DNA from: Bacillota bacterium
GTDB lineage: Bacteria; Bacillota; Clostridia; Christensenellales; Borkfalkiaceae
Length of the DNA stretch: 32,350 nt
Assembly (NCBI GenBank): GCA_023403375.1
Contig: JAEYEN010000038.1
Coordinates: forward strand, 1-32,350
Reading direction: 5' to 3'
The position numbers were made by a program, and so were the translations under genes. The stretch's first letter is position 1, and each line of letters starts with the position of its first letter. Below the pieces are notes generated by a model, which saw only the letters and a list, made by a program, of their open reading frames with translations, was not told where the DNA came from and did not search any database. Shown piece by piece: positions 7,449 to 15,490 of this stretch.

Positions 7449-9174
7449 GCGGTTGTTCGGTTTTTGATTTTTTTGCTTCCATTTTGGTTACGACGATTTT
7501 AAGGACGATAACGGATAAAACCATAACTGCTATCGAAAGCGGAAGCATAACGTACCAAAGGGGAACGAAGCCGGCGACGATAAAGCATACGAATGATACC
7601 GCCGCAACGAATATCGCATAGGGGAGCTGCGTGGAAACGTGGTTTAAGTGTTCGCATTCCGCACCTGCGCTGGACATAATCGTCGTGTCGGAGATGGGAG
7701 AACAATGATCGCCGCAGACAGCGCCTGCAAGACAAGCGGAGATGCCGACAACCATAAGGGGGGCTGCGTCGTTAACGTTTCCGTCAAAAGCAAACATCGC
7801 GGTAACGATAGGTATTAAAATACCAAACGTTCCCCAACTCGTACCCGTAGAGAAAGAAAGGATACAAGCGACGATGAAGATAATTGCGGGAAGGAAAGAT
7901 TTTAAGGTTGCAGGAACTTTTGACATTATTTCCGCAACGTAATCGGCAGCGCCCAGAACACCCGTAACGTTTTTAAGCGCGGTGGCAAACGTTAAAATAA
8001 GTATTGCGGGGACCATTGCTATAAAACCTTTGGGAATACTTTCCATAGATTCATTGAACTTAACGACTCTTCTCAGCGCAAGATAAATTATCGCAAAAAT
8101 CAAAGCGATAAGTCCGCCCCAGGGAAGAGCAACCGAAGCGTCGGTTAAAGAGAACCATTCGGAAAAACCTTGTCCGCCGTTCTGAATACCGACGTATATA
8201 ATCGCACCCACGCAGGCAACGATAAGAACGAATATAGGAACAATCAAATCCCACACTCTGCCGCGTTCGGAAACGCTCGTATCATCCTGCTTTATCTGTT
8301 TGCCCGAGAAAAGGTCGCCGTTCTGCGCGTTTATTTCGTGCTGTTTCATCTTGCCGAAGTCAAACTTCATAAGCGTTATGGTAATGATGAACACCAAAGT
8401 CAGTATAGAGTAGAAGTTCATGGGGATTGCCATAATAAAGAGTTTGAAGCCCTGTCCGTCCGCAACGTATTGCGAAACCGCCGCCGCCCAACTGGAAATG
8501 GGGGCAATCATGCAAATGGGTGCCGCCGTCGCGTCTATTAAATAAGCAAGTTTTGCGCGCGATATTTTATGTTTATCGGTAACGGGGCGCATAACCGAAC
8601 CGACCGTTAAGCAGTTAAAATAGTCGTCGATAAAAATCAGAACGCCAAGCACAAAGGTGCATAACGCCGCGCCGATTTTGGTTTTAACGTGCGTTTTCGC
8701 CCATTCGCCGAACGCTCTGCTGCCGCCCGCTCTGTTAACTAAAACGACGATGATTCCGAGTTCTATAAGGAACACGAAAATGCCGGCCGTACCGGATACC
8801 GCGGAAATAAGACCTGTGTTTACAACGGTATCAATAGTCGTAAGCGGAGCGAAGTCTGCCGCCAGAATACCGCCCGCGACGATACCGATAAATAAAGAAG
8901 AGAAAACTTCTTTGGTGATTAAAGCAAGGCCTATTGCTATAACGGGGGGGAGCAAAGCCCAGATAGAGCGGAACACGTTGCCCGCTCCGCCGCAGGTTTC
9001 GCACACTGCGTCTTCTATAATGCCCGTACCGTTACAAGCGGGGCATACGGCATGCGCCGCGCCCGTTGCCGCAACGACGATAAGCGCCGCTATGATTACC
9101 ACTGCCGCGACAAGTAAAGTTATGGTTTTTCTTGTGAAAAACTTCTTTATGCCCGACGTACTCTCGTTTAACAT
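7441..9174 (-). CDS. NhaC-family transporter under lysine riboswitch control, with DnaJ-like Cys motif
   Basis: This is a polytopic membrane protein of the Na+/H+ antiporter NhaC superfamily, probably a lysine importer. NhaC-like genes behind LYS elements have been predicted to be lysine transporters. The start at 9174 is chosen because AAGGAGTTTAAT precedes it; an ATG 30 bases upstream has no such site. The 577-residue product has a first membrane segment near 18-38. A double CxxC motif follows, with CPACNGTG at 44-51 and CETCGGAG at 58-65, as in the DnaJ zinc centre. About ten further membrane segments follow, with typical family signatures such as LIFIDDYFNCLTVG and DHCSPISDTTIMSSAGAECEH. 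It is transcribed alone behind a lysine riboswitch. The Cys insertion is unusual for the family; whether it binds metal is unknown. Confidence 0.88.
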   Translation of the reverse strand: MLNESTSGIKKFFTRKTITLLVAAVVIIAALIVVAATGAAHAVCPACNGTGIIEDAVCETCGGAGNVFRSIWALLPPVIAIGLALITKEVFSSLFIGIVAGGILAADFAPLTTIDTVVNTGLISAVSGTAGIFVFLIELGIIVVLVNRAGGSRAFGEWAKTHVKTKIGAALCTFVLGVLIFIDDYFNCLTVGSVMRPVTDKHKISRAKLAYLIDATAAPICMIAPISSWAAAVSQYVADGQGFKLFIMAIPMNFYSILTLVFIITITLMKFDFGKMKQHEINAQNGDLFSGKQIKQDDTSVSERGRVWDLIVPIFVLIVACVGAIIYVGIQNGGQGFSEWFSLTDASVALPWGGLIALIFAIIYLALRRVVKFNESMESIPKGFIAMVPAILILTFATALKNVTGVLGAADYVAEIMSKVPATLKSFLPAIIFIVACILSFSTGTSWGTFGILIPIVTAMFAFDGNVNDAAPLMVVGISACLAGAVCGDHCSPISDTTIMSSAGAECEHLNHVSTQLPYAIFVAAVSFVCFIVAGFVPLWYVMLPLSIAVMVLSVIVLKIVVTKMEAKKSKTEQPLE

Positions 9175-9202
9175 ATTAAACTCCTTCTGTAAAAAAATTA
9201 AC

Positions 9203-9235
9203 AAAAAATCACGATACCATCAAATATCGTGATTT
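9203..9235 (-). terminator. Lysine riboswitch expression-platform terminator
   Basis: On the minus strand, AAATCACGATA pairs with TATCGTGATTT across an 8-base loop and runs into six T. It lies between the aptamer and the transporter start, so it is the attenuator. Confidence 0.9.
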
Positions 9236-9245
9236 ACTCATAATA

Positions 9246-9409
9246 TTCAATAGCGCAACATACCTTGCGGTATGACAGTTGCAGAGATATTCTCGCTGCA
9301 CCCAGACGAACGCGCTATCGGGAAACGTATTCTCTTCGGCGACTTAACCTTTACCGCGTAAACCAAAGCCCGCGTTTACGTTTATCATTTAAGTCGCGCC
9401 TCTATTTCG
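9246..9409 (-). promoter_or_regulatory. Lysine riboswitch (L box) aptamer
   Basis: Read on the minus strand, the sequence has the L-box landmarks: AGAGGCGCG near the 5' end, GTCGCCGAAGAG in the core, and CTGTCA before the last arm. The closing P1 helix pairs AATAG (9402-9406) with CTATT (9249-9253). The span of about 164 nt is typical. High lysine should favour the downstream terminator and switch the transporter off. Confidence 0.93.
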
Positions 9410-9424
9410 TTTTTTGCATATCTA

Positions 9425-9453
9425 AATATATAACTATTGTAGCGGCTTGTCAA
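9425..9453 (-). promoter_or_regulatory. Sigma-A promoter of the lysine riboswitch-transporter unit
   Basis: On the minus strand, TTGACA (9448-9453) and TATATT (9425-9430) are separated by exactly 17 bases. Transcription would begin just before the aptamer. Confidence 0.9.
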
Positions 9454-9503
9454 CGATTTTTTAAAAATTTTATCGATTATAGGCAAATTTTATCCTTTTT
9501 TGT

Positions 9504-9532
9504 TTGCTAAACGCCATAAAAAGGGGTATACT
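9504..9532 (+). promoter_or_regulatory. Promoter of the preQ1 riboswitch-queT unit
   Basis: TTGCTA (9504-9509) and TATACT (9527-9532) are separated by 17 bases. The predicted start, near 9539, coincides with the beginning of the aptamer. Confidence 0.75.
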
Positions 9533-9539
9533 TACTTGC

Positions 9540-9580
9540 AAGAAGGTTTTCGGACAACACTTCTATAAAACAACCGAGGA
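9540..9580 (+). promoter_or_regulatory. PreQ1 class I riboswitch aptamer
   Basis: The P1 helix pairs AGAAG (9541-9545) with CTTCT (9560-9564). The A-rich tail ATAAAACAA follows, and CCGA (9574-9577) can pair with TCGG (9550-9553) in the P1 loop to form the class I pseudoknot. A free C at 9555 could be the ligand-recognising base. The next gene is a queuosine-precursor transporter, which strongly supports the call. Confidence 0.8.
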
Positions 9581-9588
9581 AGGAACAT

Positions 9589-9620
9589 AAAAACCCCTTT
9601 CGTTCGGGAGGGGTTTTTTT
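9589..9620 (+). terminator. PreQ1 riboswitch terminator that also hides the queT ribosome site
   Basis: AAAAACCCC plus TTTC pairs with GGGAGGGG plus TTTTT across a GTTC loop (9602-9605). The ribosome site GGGAGGGG (9606-9613) lies entirely in the 3' arm. The T tract ends at 9620, immediately before the ATG at 9621. Confidence 0.85.
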
Positions 9621-10127
9621 ATGAAAAAATTCAGCACTAAAATTCTTGCAAGGGCAGGCGTTATCGCCGCGCTTTACGTGGTTTTCTCTCTCCTTACATA
9701 TCCCATAGCGGGCGGCAATATCCAGTTCAGACTTTCCGAATGTTTAACGCTTTTACCGTTGTTCTTTCCAGAAGCGGCGGCAGGGCTGTTTGTCGGCTGT
9801 ATGCTTTCCAACCTTATTTTGGGTTGCGCCGTTTACGATATACTTTTAGGAAGCGTTGTAACGCTGCTTGCGGCGATAGGTACGTTTTTTACGGGCAGAA
9901 TAATAAAAAATTTCGCTCTTAGAATATTCGTCGGCGGGCTGTTTCCCGTTCTTCTTAACGCGTTCTTTCTTCCGCTTATCTGGTATCTCGCCGCGGGTAG
10001 TCTTGAATATATCTACATCGTTCAGGCGGCGTTTTTAATCGCTTCTCAAACGCTATCCGTCTACGTCGTGGGAACGCCCGTCTGTATTTTTATACAAAAT
10101 CATAAAGATAAATTCTTTTTTAACTGA
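9621..10127 (+). CDS. queT: QueT family queuosine-precursor transporter (ECF S component)
   Basis: This is the substrate-binding membrane subunit of an energy-coupling-factor importer, which takes up a queuosine precursor such as preQ1 or queuine for tRNA modification. The 168-residue length, five to six membrane helices, and the sequences GNIQFRLSECLTLLPLFFPEAAAGLFVGC and LGCAVYDILLGSVVTLLAA are typical of QueT. The shared ECF ATPases and T component are not in this window and are normally encoded elsewhere. The GGGAGGGG ribosome site sits inside the upstream terminator stem, so transcription and translation are probably controlled together by the preQ1 riboswitch. A bidirectional terminator follows. 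Confidence 0.93.
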   Translation: MKKFSTKILARAGVIAALYVVFSLLTYPIAGGNIQFRLSECLTLLPLFFPEAAAGLFVGCMLSNLILGCAVYDILLGSVVTLLAAIGTFFTGRIIKNFALRIFVGGLFPVLLNAFFLPLIWYLAAGSLEYIYIVQAAFLIASQTLSVYVVGTPVCIFIQNHKDKFFFN

Positions 10128-10182
10128 TTGCCGATTGTTTTTTCATTCGACAAACATAAAAAATATAAAGGTATAAATAAAC

Positions 10183-10217
10183 AAAAAAACCGCTCTTTTA
10201 TAAAAGAACGGTTTTTA
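10183..10217. terminator. Bidirectional terminator after queT
   Basis: AAAAACCG, with an inner TCTTTT arm, pairs with AAAAGA and then CGGTTTTT. T tracts occur on both strands. It serves queT on the plus strand and the small genes on the minus strand. Confidence 0.88.
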
Positions 10218-10258
10218 AAGTTTTGGGTTTTTAGTTTTTACGTTTTTAATTTCGTATT

Positions 10259-10474
10259 TTAGTTCTGCGTTCTGAAAGGATTATAAGCAATCCAGTAGAA
10301 AATCAGCCATAACGCCGAAACGCCGACTATCGAATATATTATTCTGGAAACCACGGCGTTTGCGCCGCTTCCGAAAATATACGCGACCAAGTTAAAGTCG
10401 AAAAGCCCTACCATAAGCCAGACGACCGCGCCTATAAGAACCAAACTAAAAGCGATAATAGTCGTTATTTTCAT
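10259..10474 (-). CDS. DUF378-type small membrane protein
   Basis: This 71-residue protein has two membrane helices (about 3-30 and 43-64). GAVVWLMVGLFDFNLVAYIFG and SRIIYSIVGVSALW are the hallmarks of the DUF378 family, whose function is unknown. A GGGGG ribosome site lies a few bases before the ATG. It is the last minus-strand gene before the bidirectional terminator shared with queT. The gene upstream on the same strand (10552-10812) is separated by 77 bases and may be on the same transcript. Confidence 0.85.
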   Translation of the reverse strand: MKITTIIAFSLVLIGAVVWLMVGLFDFNLVAYIFGSGANAVVSRIIYSIVGVSALWLIFYWIAYNPFRTQN

Positions 10475-10551
10475 ACTTACCCCCGCAATTTAGTATGTGC
10501 GGCGGGATAAATTTTATTCTCTTTTACTAATAATACTCGGTTTGGGTGCGG

Positions 10552-10812
10552 TTACAGGAAAGCGTTTTCCAGAACAAGCCTGTCGAAGTTTATTTTTTCA
10601 ACAAAGTCGTCCACTTTAAGTTTTAAATTGTTATATTTCGCGTAGTTAAAAAGGTGGGTTTTAATTATAACGGGCGTGGGAATATCTAAATTTTCGCAAA
10701 TTTCACGCACGTATTCAAAAAATTTAGAATAATCCATCGTTTCGGGTTTTTCCAAAACGTATTGTTTAACTATTTTACCGTGTTTCATAACTTTCGCCCA
10801 GATTCTGACCAT
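10552..10812 (-). CDS. Small conserved hypothetical protein
   Basis: This is an 86-residue soluble protein of unknown function, starting MVRIWAKVMKHGKIVKQYV. The start is well supported by AAGGAG 6 bases upstream. The sequence looks folded: a beta hairpin at the N-terminus, then helices, with SKFFEYVREICENLDIPTP in the centre. It has no signal peptide and no Cys. A weak minus-strand promoter is possible, TTGTGT then a 17-base gap to TAAAAT (10835-10840). It is divergent from the Lrp-aminotransferase operon. Confidence 0.75.
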   Translation of the reverse strand: MVRIWAKVMKHGKIVKQYVLEKPETMDYSKFFEYVREICENLDIPTPVIIKTHLFNYAKYNNLKLKVDDFVEKINFDRLVLENAFL

Positions 10813-10879
10813 AGTATCTCCTTAACCGAAAAATATTTTAGCATATTTTATGCGCGAACACAACCGTGCGCTTTTAATC

Positions 10880-10908
10880 TTGACAAAAAATTTTTTATAT
10901 CGTACAAT
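10880..10908 (+). promoter_or_regulatory. Sigma-A promoter of the lrp-aminotransferase operon
   Basis: TTGACA (10880-10885) and TACAAT (10903-10908) are separated by 17 bases. This rules out the upstream ATG at 10850 as the start of the regulator. Confidence 0.9.
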
Positions 10909-10939
10909 ATTCTTATTATCTTTATGGGGTACGGGTAAA

Positions 10940-11431
10940 ATGAAAGAACTCAAAAAGAAATTGATTGCGCTTTTGGAAGAAAACGCCAGATATACTTTTT
11001 CAGACCTTGCCGCAATGACGGGGGAAGACGAGAACGCGGTTAAAACCGCCGTTTCGGAACTTGAAAAAGCGGGCGCGATAGTAAAATATACCGCTATCGT
11101 AAACGAAGAAAAGTTGGGGAGAAAAAGCGTTCAGGCGCTTATAGAAGTCAAGGTCGCTCCGCAAAAGTTGAACGGATTCGATTCTTATGCGGAAGAACTT
11201 TATAATTTCCCCGAAGTGAGAAGTTTGTATCTTATGAGCGGCGGATTCGATTTGGCGGTGTTTATCGACGGCGAAAGCCTTGGCGACATTGCTAAATTCG
11301 TCGCGGAAAAATTAAGCATTATAGACGGCATAACTTCCGTCGCAACCCATTTTATACTTAAAAAATATAAAATCGAAGGCAATATTTGCAACAATAACGA
11401 AGAACAAAAAAGGCAGATTGTACACGCGTGA
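10940..11431 (+). CDS. Lrp/AsnC-family transcriptional regulator
   Basis: This 163-residue feast/famine regulator has an N-terminal helix-turn-helix (about 1-50, with YTFSDLAAMTGEDENAVKTAVSELEKAG). A C-terminal RAM ligand-binding domain (about 65-145) includes VRSLYLMSGGFDLAVFIDG. The start at 10940 lies downstream of the promoter and behind a weak GGGG-type site. The stop overlaps the GTG start of the next gene by 4 bases, so translation is coupled. Regulators of this kind paired with an aminotransferase usually respond to an amino acid and often autoregulate; the ligand here cannot be read from sequence. Confidence 0.9.
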   Translation: MKELKKKLIALLEENARYTFSDLAAMTGEDENAVKTAVSELEKAGAIVKYTAIVNEEKLGRKSVQALIEVKVAPQKLNGFDSYAEELYNFPEVRSLYLMSGGFDLAVFIDGESLGDIAKFVAEKLSIIDGITSVATHFILKKYKIEGNICNNNEEQKRQIVHA

Positions 11432-12600
11432 GAAATTTCGTAGCAAAAAGGGCAGCCGAATTAAAGCCGTCGGGAATCCGTAAATTTTTCGATTTGGCGT
11501 CAGGCGAGCCGGATATAATCTCTTTGGGCGTCGGCGAACCCGATTTTATTACCCCGTGGGACATAAGGGACGCGGGAATTACGGCGATAAAAAAGGGTCT
11601 TACTCAATATACGTCTAACAGCGGACTTACGGAACTTCGCAAAGAGATTTGTCATTATTTAAAAACTGAATACGGCGTTGAATTTTCGGTGGATAACACC
11701 GTCATCACGGTCGGCGCCAGCGAAGCGATAGACATAACGCTAAGGGCGGTGGTGGACGAAGGCGACGAAGTGCTTGTTCCCGACCCAAGTTACGTTTCGT
11801 ATAAACCGAGCATAGAACTTTTAGGCGGCGTGGCGGTTTCGGTACCCTGTTCGGGAGAGAACGGGTTTAAACTCACGCCCGAAAATTTAGAAAAAGTAAT
11901 AACGCCGAAAACAAAGGCGCTTATTTTTCCCTATCCTAACAACCCCACGGGCGGAATAATGGAAAAAGAGTGCATAGAAAAAATCATTCCGATTATCTTA
12001 AAACACGACCTGCTTGTGATTTCCGACGAGATTTATGCGGAACTGACTTACGGCAAAAAGCACTGTTCTATCGCTTCTTTTAAGGAGTTGAAAGACAGAG
12101 TGGTTTTAATAAGCGGCTTTTCCAAGGCGTTCGCAATGACGGGGTGGCGTATAGGATACGTCTGTGCGCCCGAAGCGATTAGAAAGGCGTTGCTGAAAAT
12201 TCATCAGTACGCTTTGATTTGCGCGCCCATTTTCTCGCAATACGCTGCGCTGGAAGGGTTAAAAAGGGGAAGAGCAGACGGCTACCGCTCGGTTAAAGAG
12301 ATGCTTTCGGAGTATGACAAGAGAAGGCGCTTTATGTATAAAGCGTTTACCGATATGGGGCTGGAATGTTTCGAGCCTGCCGGTGCGTTTTACATTTTCC
12401 CGTCCGTAAAAAGCACGGGACTTGACGGCGAAGAGTTTGCGACAAAGCTTGTAAAAGAAAAGAAAGTTGCGGTAGTTCCCGGAAACGCTTTCGGCGAGTT
12501 TGGCAAGTATTACGTAAGATGTTCTTACGCATATTCGATGAGCAATCTTATAAAAGCGACGGAAAAAATCGCGGAATTCGTTAAAGAACTAAAAAAATAG
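11428..12600 (+). CDS. Class I/II PLP-dependent aminotransferase
   Basis: This is a fold-type I aminotransferase of 390 residues, of the aspartate or aromatic aminotransferase type. Visible motifs are GVGEPDF near residue 34, the PNNPTGG segment that contacts the cofactor, the SDEIYAEL motif with the conserved Asp and Tyr, and SGFSKAFAMTGWRIGY with the Schiff-base lysine at 233. RCSYAYS near the C-terminus carries the Arg that binds the substrate carboxylate. Translation starts at a GTG that overlaps the lrp stop (GTGA). The substrate may be aspartate, an aromatic amino acid or another amino acid; sequence alone does not decide. It is coupled to the Lrp regulator, and a membrane protein gene follows after about 27 bases. 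Confidence 0.93.
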   Translation: MRNFVAKRAAELKPSGIRKFFDLASGEPDIISLGVGEPDFITPWDIRDAGITAIKKGLTQYTSNSGLTELRKEICHYLKTEYGVEFSVDNTVITVGASEAIDITLRAVVDEGDEVLVPDPSYVSYKPSIELLGGVAVSVPCSGENGFKLTPENLEKVITPKTKALIFPYPNNPTGGIMEKECIEKIIPIILKHDLLVISDEIYAELTYGKKHCSIASFKELKDRVVLISGFSKAFAMTGWRIGYVCAPEAIRKALLKIHQYALICAPIFSQYAALEGLKRGRADGYRSVKEMLSEYDKRRRFMYKAFTDMGLECFEPAGAFYIFPSVKSTGLDGEEFATKLVKEKKVAVVPGNAFGEFGKYYVRCSYAYSMSNLIKATEKIAEFVKELKK

Positions 12601-12627
12601 CGCGGCAAAGGGAAATTGTTTTTTTGT

Positions 12628-14064
12628 ATGACGACTGATATTTACAGCCAACTTAACCTTACGCCAAAAGAAAAATTCCTGTCGCCGTCCGATAATAAAT
12701 GCGGACGGGCGGACAAGTTTTTTGACGGCGCGATAAATTTTTTCCAGTCGGAAAGATTTGTCGCGGCGGCTTTTCTTGTGGGATTTTTATTATGGTTTTT
12801 CGGACTTACCGTAACGGTCGTTGCGGTTTTTTCGATATTCTTTATGATAATTTTCTGCACTTGCGAGGACGTTAAAAACGCTTTCGCGCTGGTTTTCTAC
12901 GTGCCGTTTTTCATTCAGGATATAGGGTATAATTTAGATTGGCACTGGTATCTGGCGTTTATAATTCCCGCAGTGTTGTCGGCTATTTGTTTTGCGCTTA
13001 AAAACATTTTAATCGGCGGTAAAAGAATAAGAAAGGGCGGAATGTTTTACGGCGCGCTCGTCGCGCTTTGCGCTTTTTTGCTCGGCGGCATAGGGCGGTT
13101 CGACTTCAAAACCTTTTACATAACGTTCGGGCTTACCGTGGCGATTTACTTTATGTATTTTGTGGCGGTAAATTTTACCCGTGATTTTTCGTCCTACTTT
13201 AAATATCTTCTTATTTTCGGCGCGATAGTGCTTTCAACTCAAATCATAATCGCAAGTATAAGAAGCACCGTTTTTATGGAAGAAGAGTCGAGAAGGATTG
13301 ACTTTTACTGCGGCGCGAACATAAATACCGTCGCCATTTACGTTCTGATAGGCGTGGTTTCCTGCTTTTTCGTCGGATATAAAAAGAAAACGGACGTGGC
13401 GTGTATTTTACTTGCGACGTTTTTTTCCGTTGCGATACTTATAACCACCTGCCGTACGGTTATGGCACTTAACGTTGCGGCTATGCTTACGGGCATAATC
13501 GTGTTGTTTATAAAATCGCCCAAAAAGATAAATTATATAGTGCTTGTTGTTTTTTATGCAGTTTGCGTGGTTATTGCGCTTTGCTGTTTCAAGAAAGATA
13601 TAGAAAGTATAATATATATAATAGAAACAAAAATTTCGGGCGGTTCAAGCGGGCGCGGCGAATTATGGCCTTGGTGTATAGACAGATTTAAAGAGTATCC
13701 TTGGTTCGGCTATGGGTTTGTAAGCGATTTGGTTGTACCCGGAGTCAGGAATTTAGAATACGCGCATATTGTTATGGCGCACAACACAGCCATTCAGTGG
13801 CTTTGTTCGCTCGGCGGAATAGGTGCTTCTATGATGGTGTATTTTTATCTTTGTAAGTACGGTACTATTTTATTTTCTTCGAGTAAAGATAAATACTATG
13901 CGCTCTTTCTCGCCGTTACGGTTGCGACTACCGGTATTTTAGACCAGTCGCCTACAATGGACCCGTTCGTATTTTTAATAGGGATTGTTTTCGTCGCCAT
14001 CGTTGAAAGCGGAGAAAATAATTATACCGATAAATTCGTTTGCTCTTTGAAAAGTTTCAGTTAA
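12628..14064 (+). CDS. O-antigen-ligase-like polytopic membrane protein
   Basis: This is a protein of about 478 residues with some ten to eleven membrane helices. A long extracytoplasmic loop (about residues 335-395) contains SGRGELWPWCIDRFKEYPWFGYGF and AHNTAIQWLCSLGGIG, the hallmarks of the Wzy_C/WaaL superfamily. Such proteins join or polymerise sugar chains at the outer face of the membrane. In a monoderm the product could be a cell-wall or capsular glycan. I chose the ATG at 12628, 14 bases after AAGGGA. A TTG at 12616 is an alternative but is too close to that site. No glycosyltransferase genes are adjacent. It is the third gene of the lrp transcript, which makes its presence there odd. 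Confidence 0.82.
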   Translation: MTTDIYSQLNLTPKEKFLSPSDNKCGRADKFFDGAINFFQSERFVAAAFLVGFLLWFFGLTVTVVAVFSIFFMIIFCTCEDVKNAFALVFYVPFFIQDIGYNLDWHWYLAFIIPAVLSAICFALKNILIGGKRIRKGGMFYGALVALCAFLLGGIGRFDFKTFYITFGLTVAIYFMYFVAVNFTRDFSSYFKYLLIFGAIVLSTQIIIASIRSTVFMEEESRRIDFYCGANINTVAIYVLIGVVSCFFVGYKKKTDVACILLATFFSVAILITTCRTVMALNVAAMLTGIIVLFIKSPKKINYIVLVVFYAVCVVIALCCFKKDIESIIYIIETKISGGSSGRGELWPWCIDRFKEYPWFGYGFVSDLVVPGVRNLEYAHIVMAHNTAIQWLCSLGGIGASMMVYFYLCKYGTILFSSSKDKYYALFLAVTVATTGILDQSPTMDPFVFLIGIVFVAIVESGENNYTDKFVCSLKSFS

Positions 14065-14134
14065 TAAAATATTTATAAATTGTTAAATAAGTAGTTATAG
14101 TTGTTAAAAAAGAATAAGTAAATAAGAAAAGACA

Positions 14135-14167
14135 AAAACGGCGCGGAATTTCCGTGCCGTTTTTTAT
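14135..14167. terminator. Terminator between the ligase-like gene and the EamA gene
   Basis: A 10-base-pair stem pairs ACGGCGCGGA with TCCGTGCCGT across an ATT loop, followed by seven T. Five A before it make it usable on the minus strand too. Confidence 0.9.
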
Positions 14168-14262
14168 ATGTTTTTATTGTTTATCATAATATTATATAGT
14201 TATAAATTAAAGTTATGTTGTTTTTATATAATATCGGATTTTAGGTTTACTTGTATCGTTTT

Positions 14263-15303
14263 TTAATTTTGCTTCGGTTTATTCTGCGAATCTTGGTTTT
14301 CCGTGTTCTGTTCGGAACCGTTGTCGGCAGGCGGTTCTTCCGTTTTTTGGGTTAATAACGCCGCGTCGCTTTCCGCTTTTTTCTTTTTCAATAACTTTAC
14401 GGGGTCGAATTTAAGTTCCGTTATAATAACCGAAAGGAATATTATGACGAACCCCGTTATGAGAAGTCCCGAAATGCTTTCTTCTCCTAATATGATAGAG
14501 AAAATCGCGCCGAAAACCGCTTCAAAACATAAAATAAGCGCGGCTTGGTTCGGCGGGGTAAATTTTATGCCTATAATCTGCGCCATTTGCGCAAACAGAG
14601 TGCAGACGAGCGCCATATAAATTATCCGCCATAATTGTTCGCCGTCCAGCGCATAACTTTCTATTCCGCGCGTGGGCAATTCAAAGATAAGAGAGAGCAA
14701 CGCGTTAAGCACGCCGACTACAAGCAGTTCCATAAACAACAGATTTATGCTGTCGTCTTTTTTGTCTTGAAAACGGTTTATAAAAACTATTTGAAGCGCA
14801 TAGAACACCGCGCCGACAAGCGTTAAAGCGTTTCCTAAAACTACGTCAGAAGCCTTTTCGTCCCCACCCGAGAATGCTATAAAACCTATGCCCGCGATAC
14901 AAAGCACCGCCGAAATAACGTTATAAGAACAAGGCTTTTGCTTAAAAAATATCCAAAGCAGAAAGGGCGTAAGCACGCAATAAAAAGAAGTCAGAAAGGC
15001 GTTTCGCCCGGGGGTGGTGTATTCTAAGCCTATCGTCTGCGTGAGATATGCGCCGAAAAGAATAAGCCCCAGAACGGCGCCGCGTAAAGCCGTGCCCTTT
15101 GGCATTTTTATTATTTTTTTGAAAAAAACTATAAAAATTAAAAGAGCGGATGAAAAGAATCTTAAAAAGAGCACGTAATATTTAGGAACGACGTCTATCG
15201 TTTGTTTAAGTATCGCAAAAGACGTGCCCCAAGCCACCGTTGCCAGAAATAAAAGGATTTTTCCTATAAGACTTAATTTTTTAACGTTTTTTTCGTACTG
15301 CAT
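14263..15303 (-). CDS. EamA/DMT-family transporter
   Basis: This is a drug/metabolite transporter superfamily member with two EamA repeats and about ten membrane helices. Typical signatures are LATVAWGTSFAILK at the first helix and LEYTTPGRNAFLTS, with GNALTLVGAVFYALQIVFI opening the second repeat. Such proteins usually export amino acids or other metabolites; the substrate is unknown. I start it at 15303 (MQYEKN, behind AGGAC) rather than at 15432, because the upstream residues overlap a likely promoter. The C-terminal 45 residues form a hydrophilic Lys, Glu, Asn and Gln-rich tail. A possible minus-strand promoter is TTGACA (15400-15405) with a 17-base gap to TCTAAA (15377-15382). Confidence 0.9.
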   Translation of the reverse strand: MQYEKNVKKLSLIGKILLFLATVAWGTSFAILKQTIDVVPKYYVLFLRFFSSALLIFIVFFKKIIKMPKGTALRGAVLGLILFGAYLTQTIGLEYTTPGRNAFLTSFYCVLTPFLLWIFFKQKPCSYNVISAVLCIAGIGFIAFSGGDEKASDVVLGNALTLVGAVFYALQIVFINRFQDKKDDSINLLFMELLVVGVLNALLSLIFELPTRGIESYALDGEQLWRIIYMALVCTLFAQMAQIIGIKFTPPNQAALILCFEAVFGAIFSIILGEESISGLLITGFVIIFLSVIITELKFDPVKLLKKKKAESDAALLTQKTEEPPADNGSEQNTENQDSQNKPKQN

Positions 15304-15421
15304 GTCGGTTGTCCTATGAGTAAGATTAAAGAAATTATAATAAAACGTTGTCGATAAGGCAAGTAAAATAAATAAATTTAGAATAAAGTAAAAATTTTTT
15401 GTCAAAAAAGCAAAAATATAA

Positions 15422-15450
15422 TTGACAATCAAAACTAATTTGGGTATAAT
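15422..15450 (+). promoter_or_regulatory. Consensus promoter of the tRNA operon
   Basis: A perfect TTGACA (15422-15427) and a perfect TATAAT (15445-15450) are separated by 17 bases, about 40 bases before tRNA-Met. Confidence 0.96.
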
Positions 15451-15490
15451 ACATAAGCATTTAACGAAAAGGTTTCGCTAAATTCGATAT

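Noticed and set aside
9265..9510. 81-codon plus-strand ORF
   Set aside because: It covers the antisense of the lysine riboswitch and its promoter.
10850..10939. Upstream start for the Lrp regulator
   Set aside because: The extra codons would lie across the TTGACA/TACAAT promoter, so they cannot be in the mRNA.
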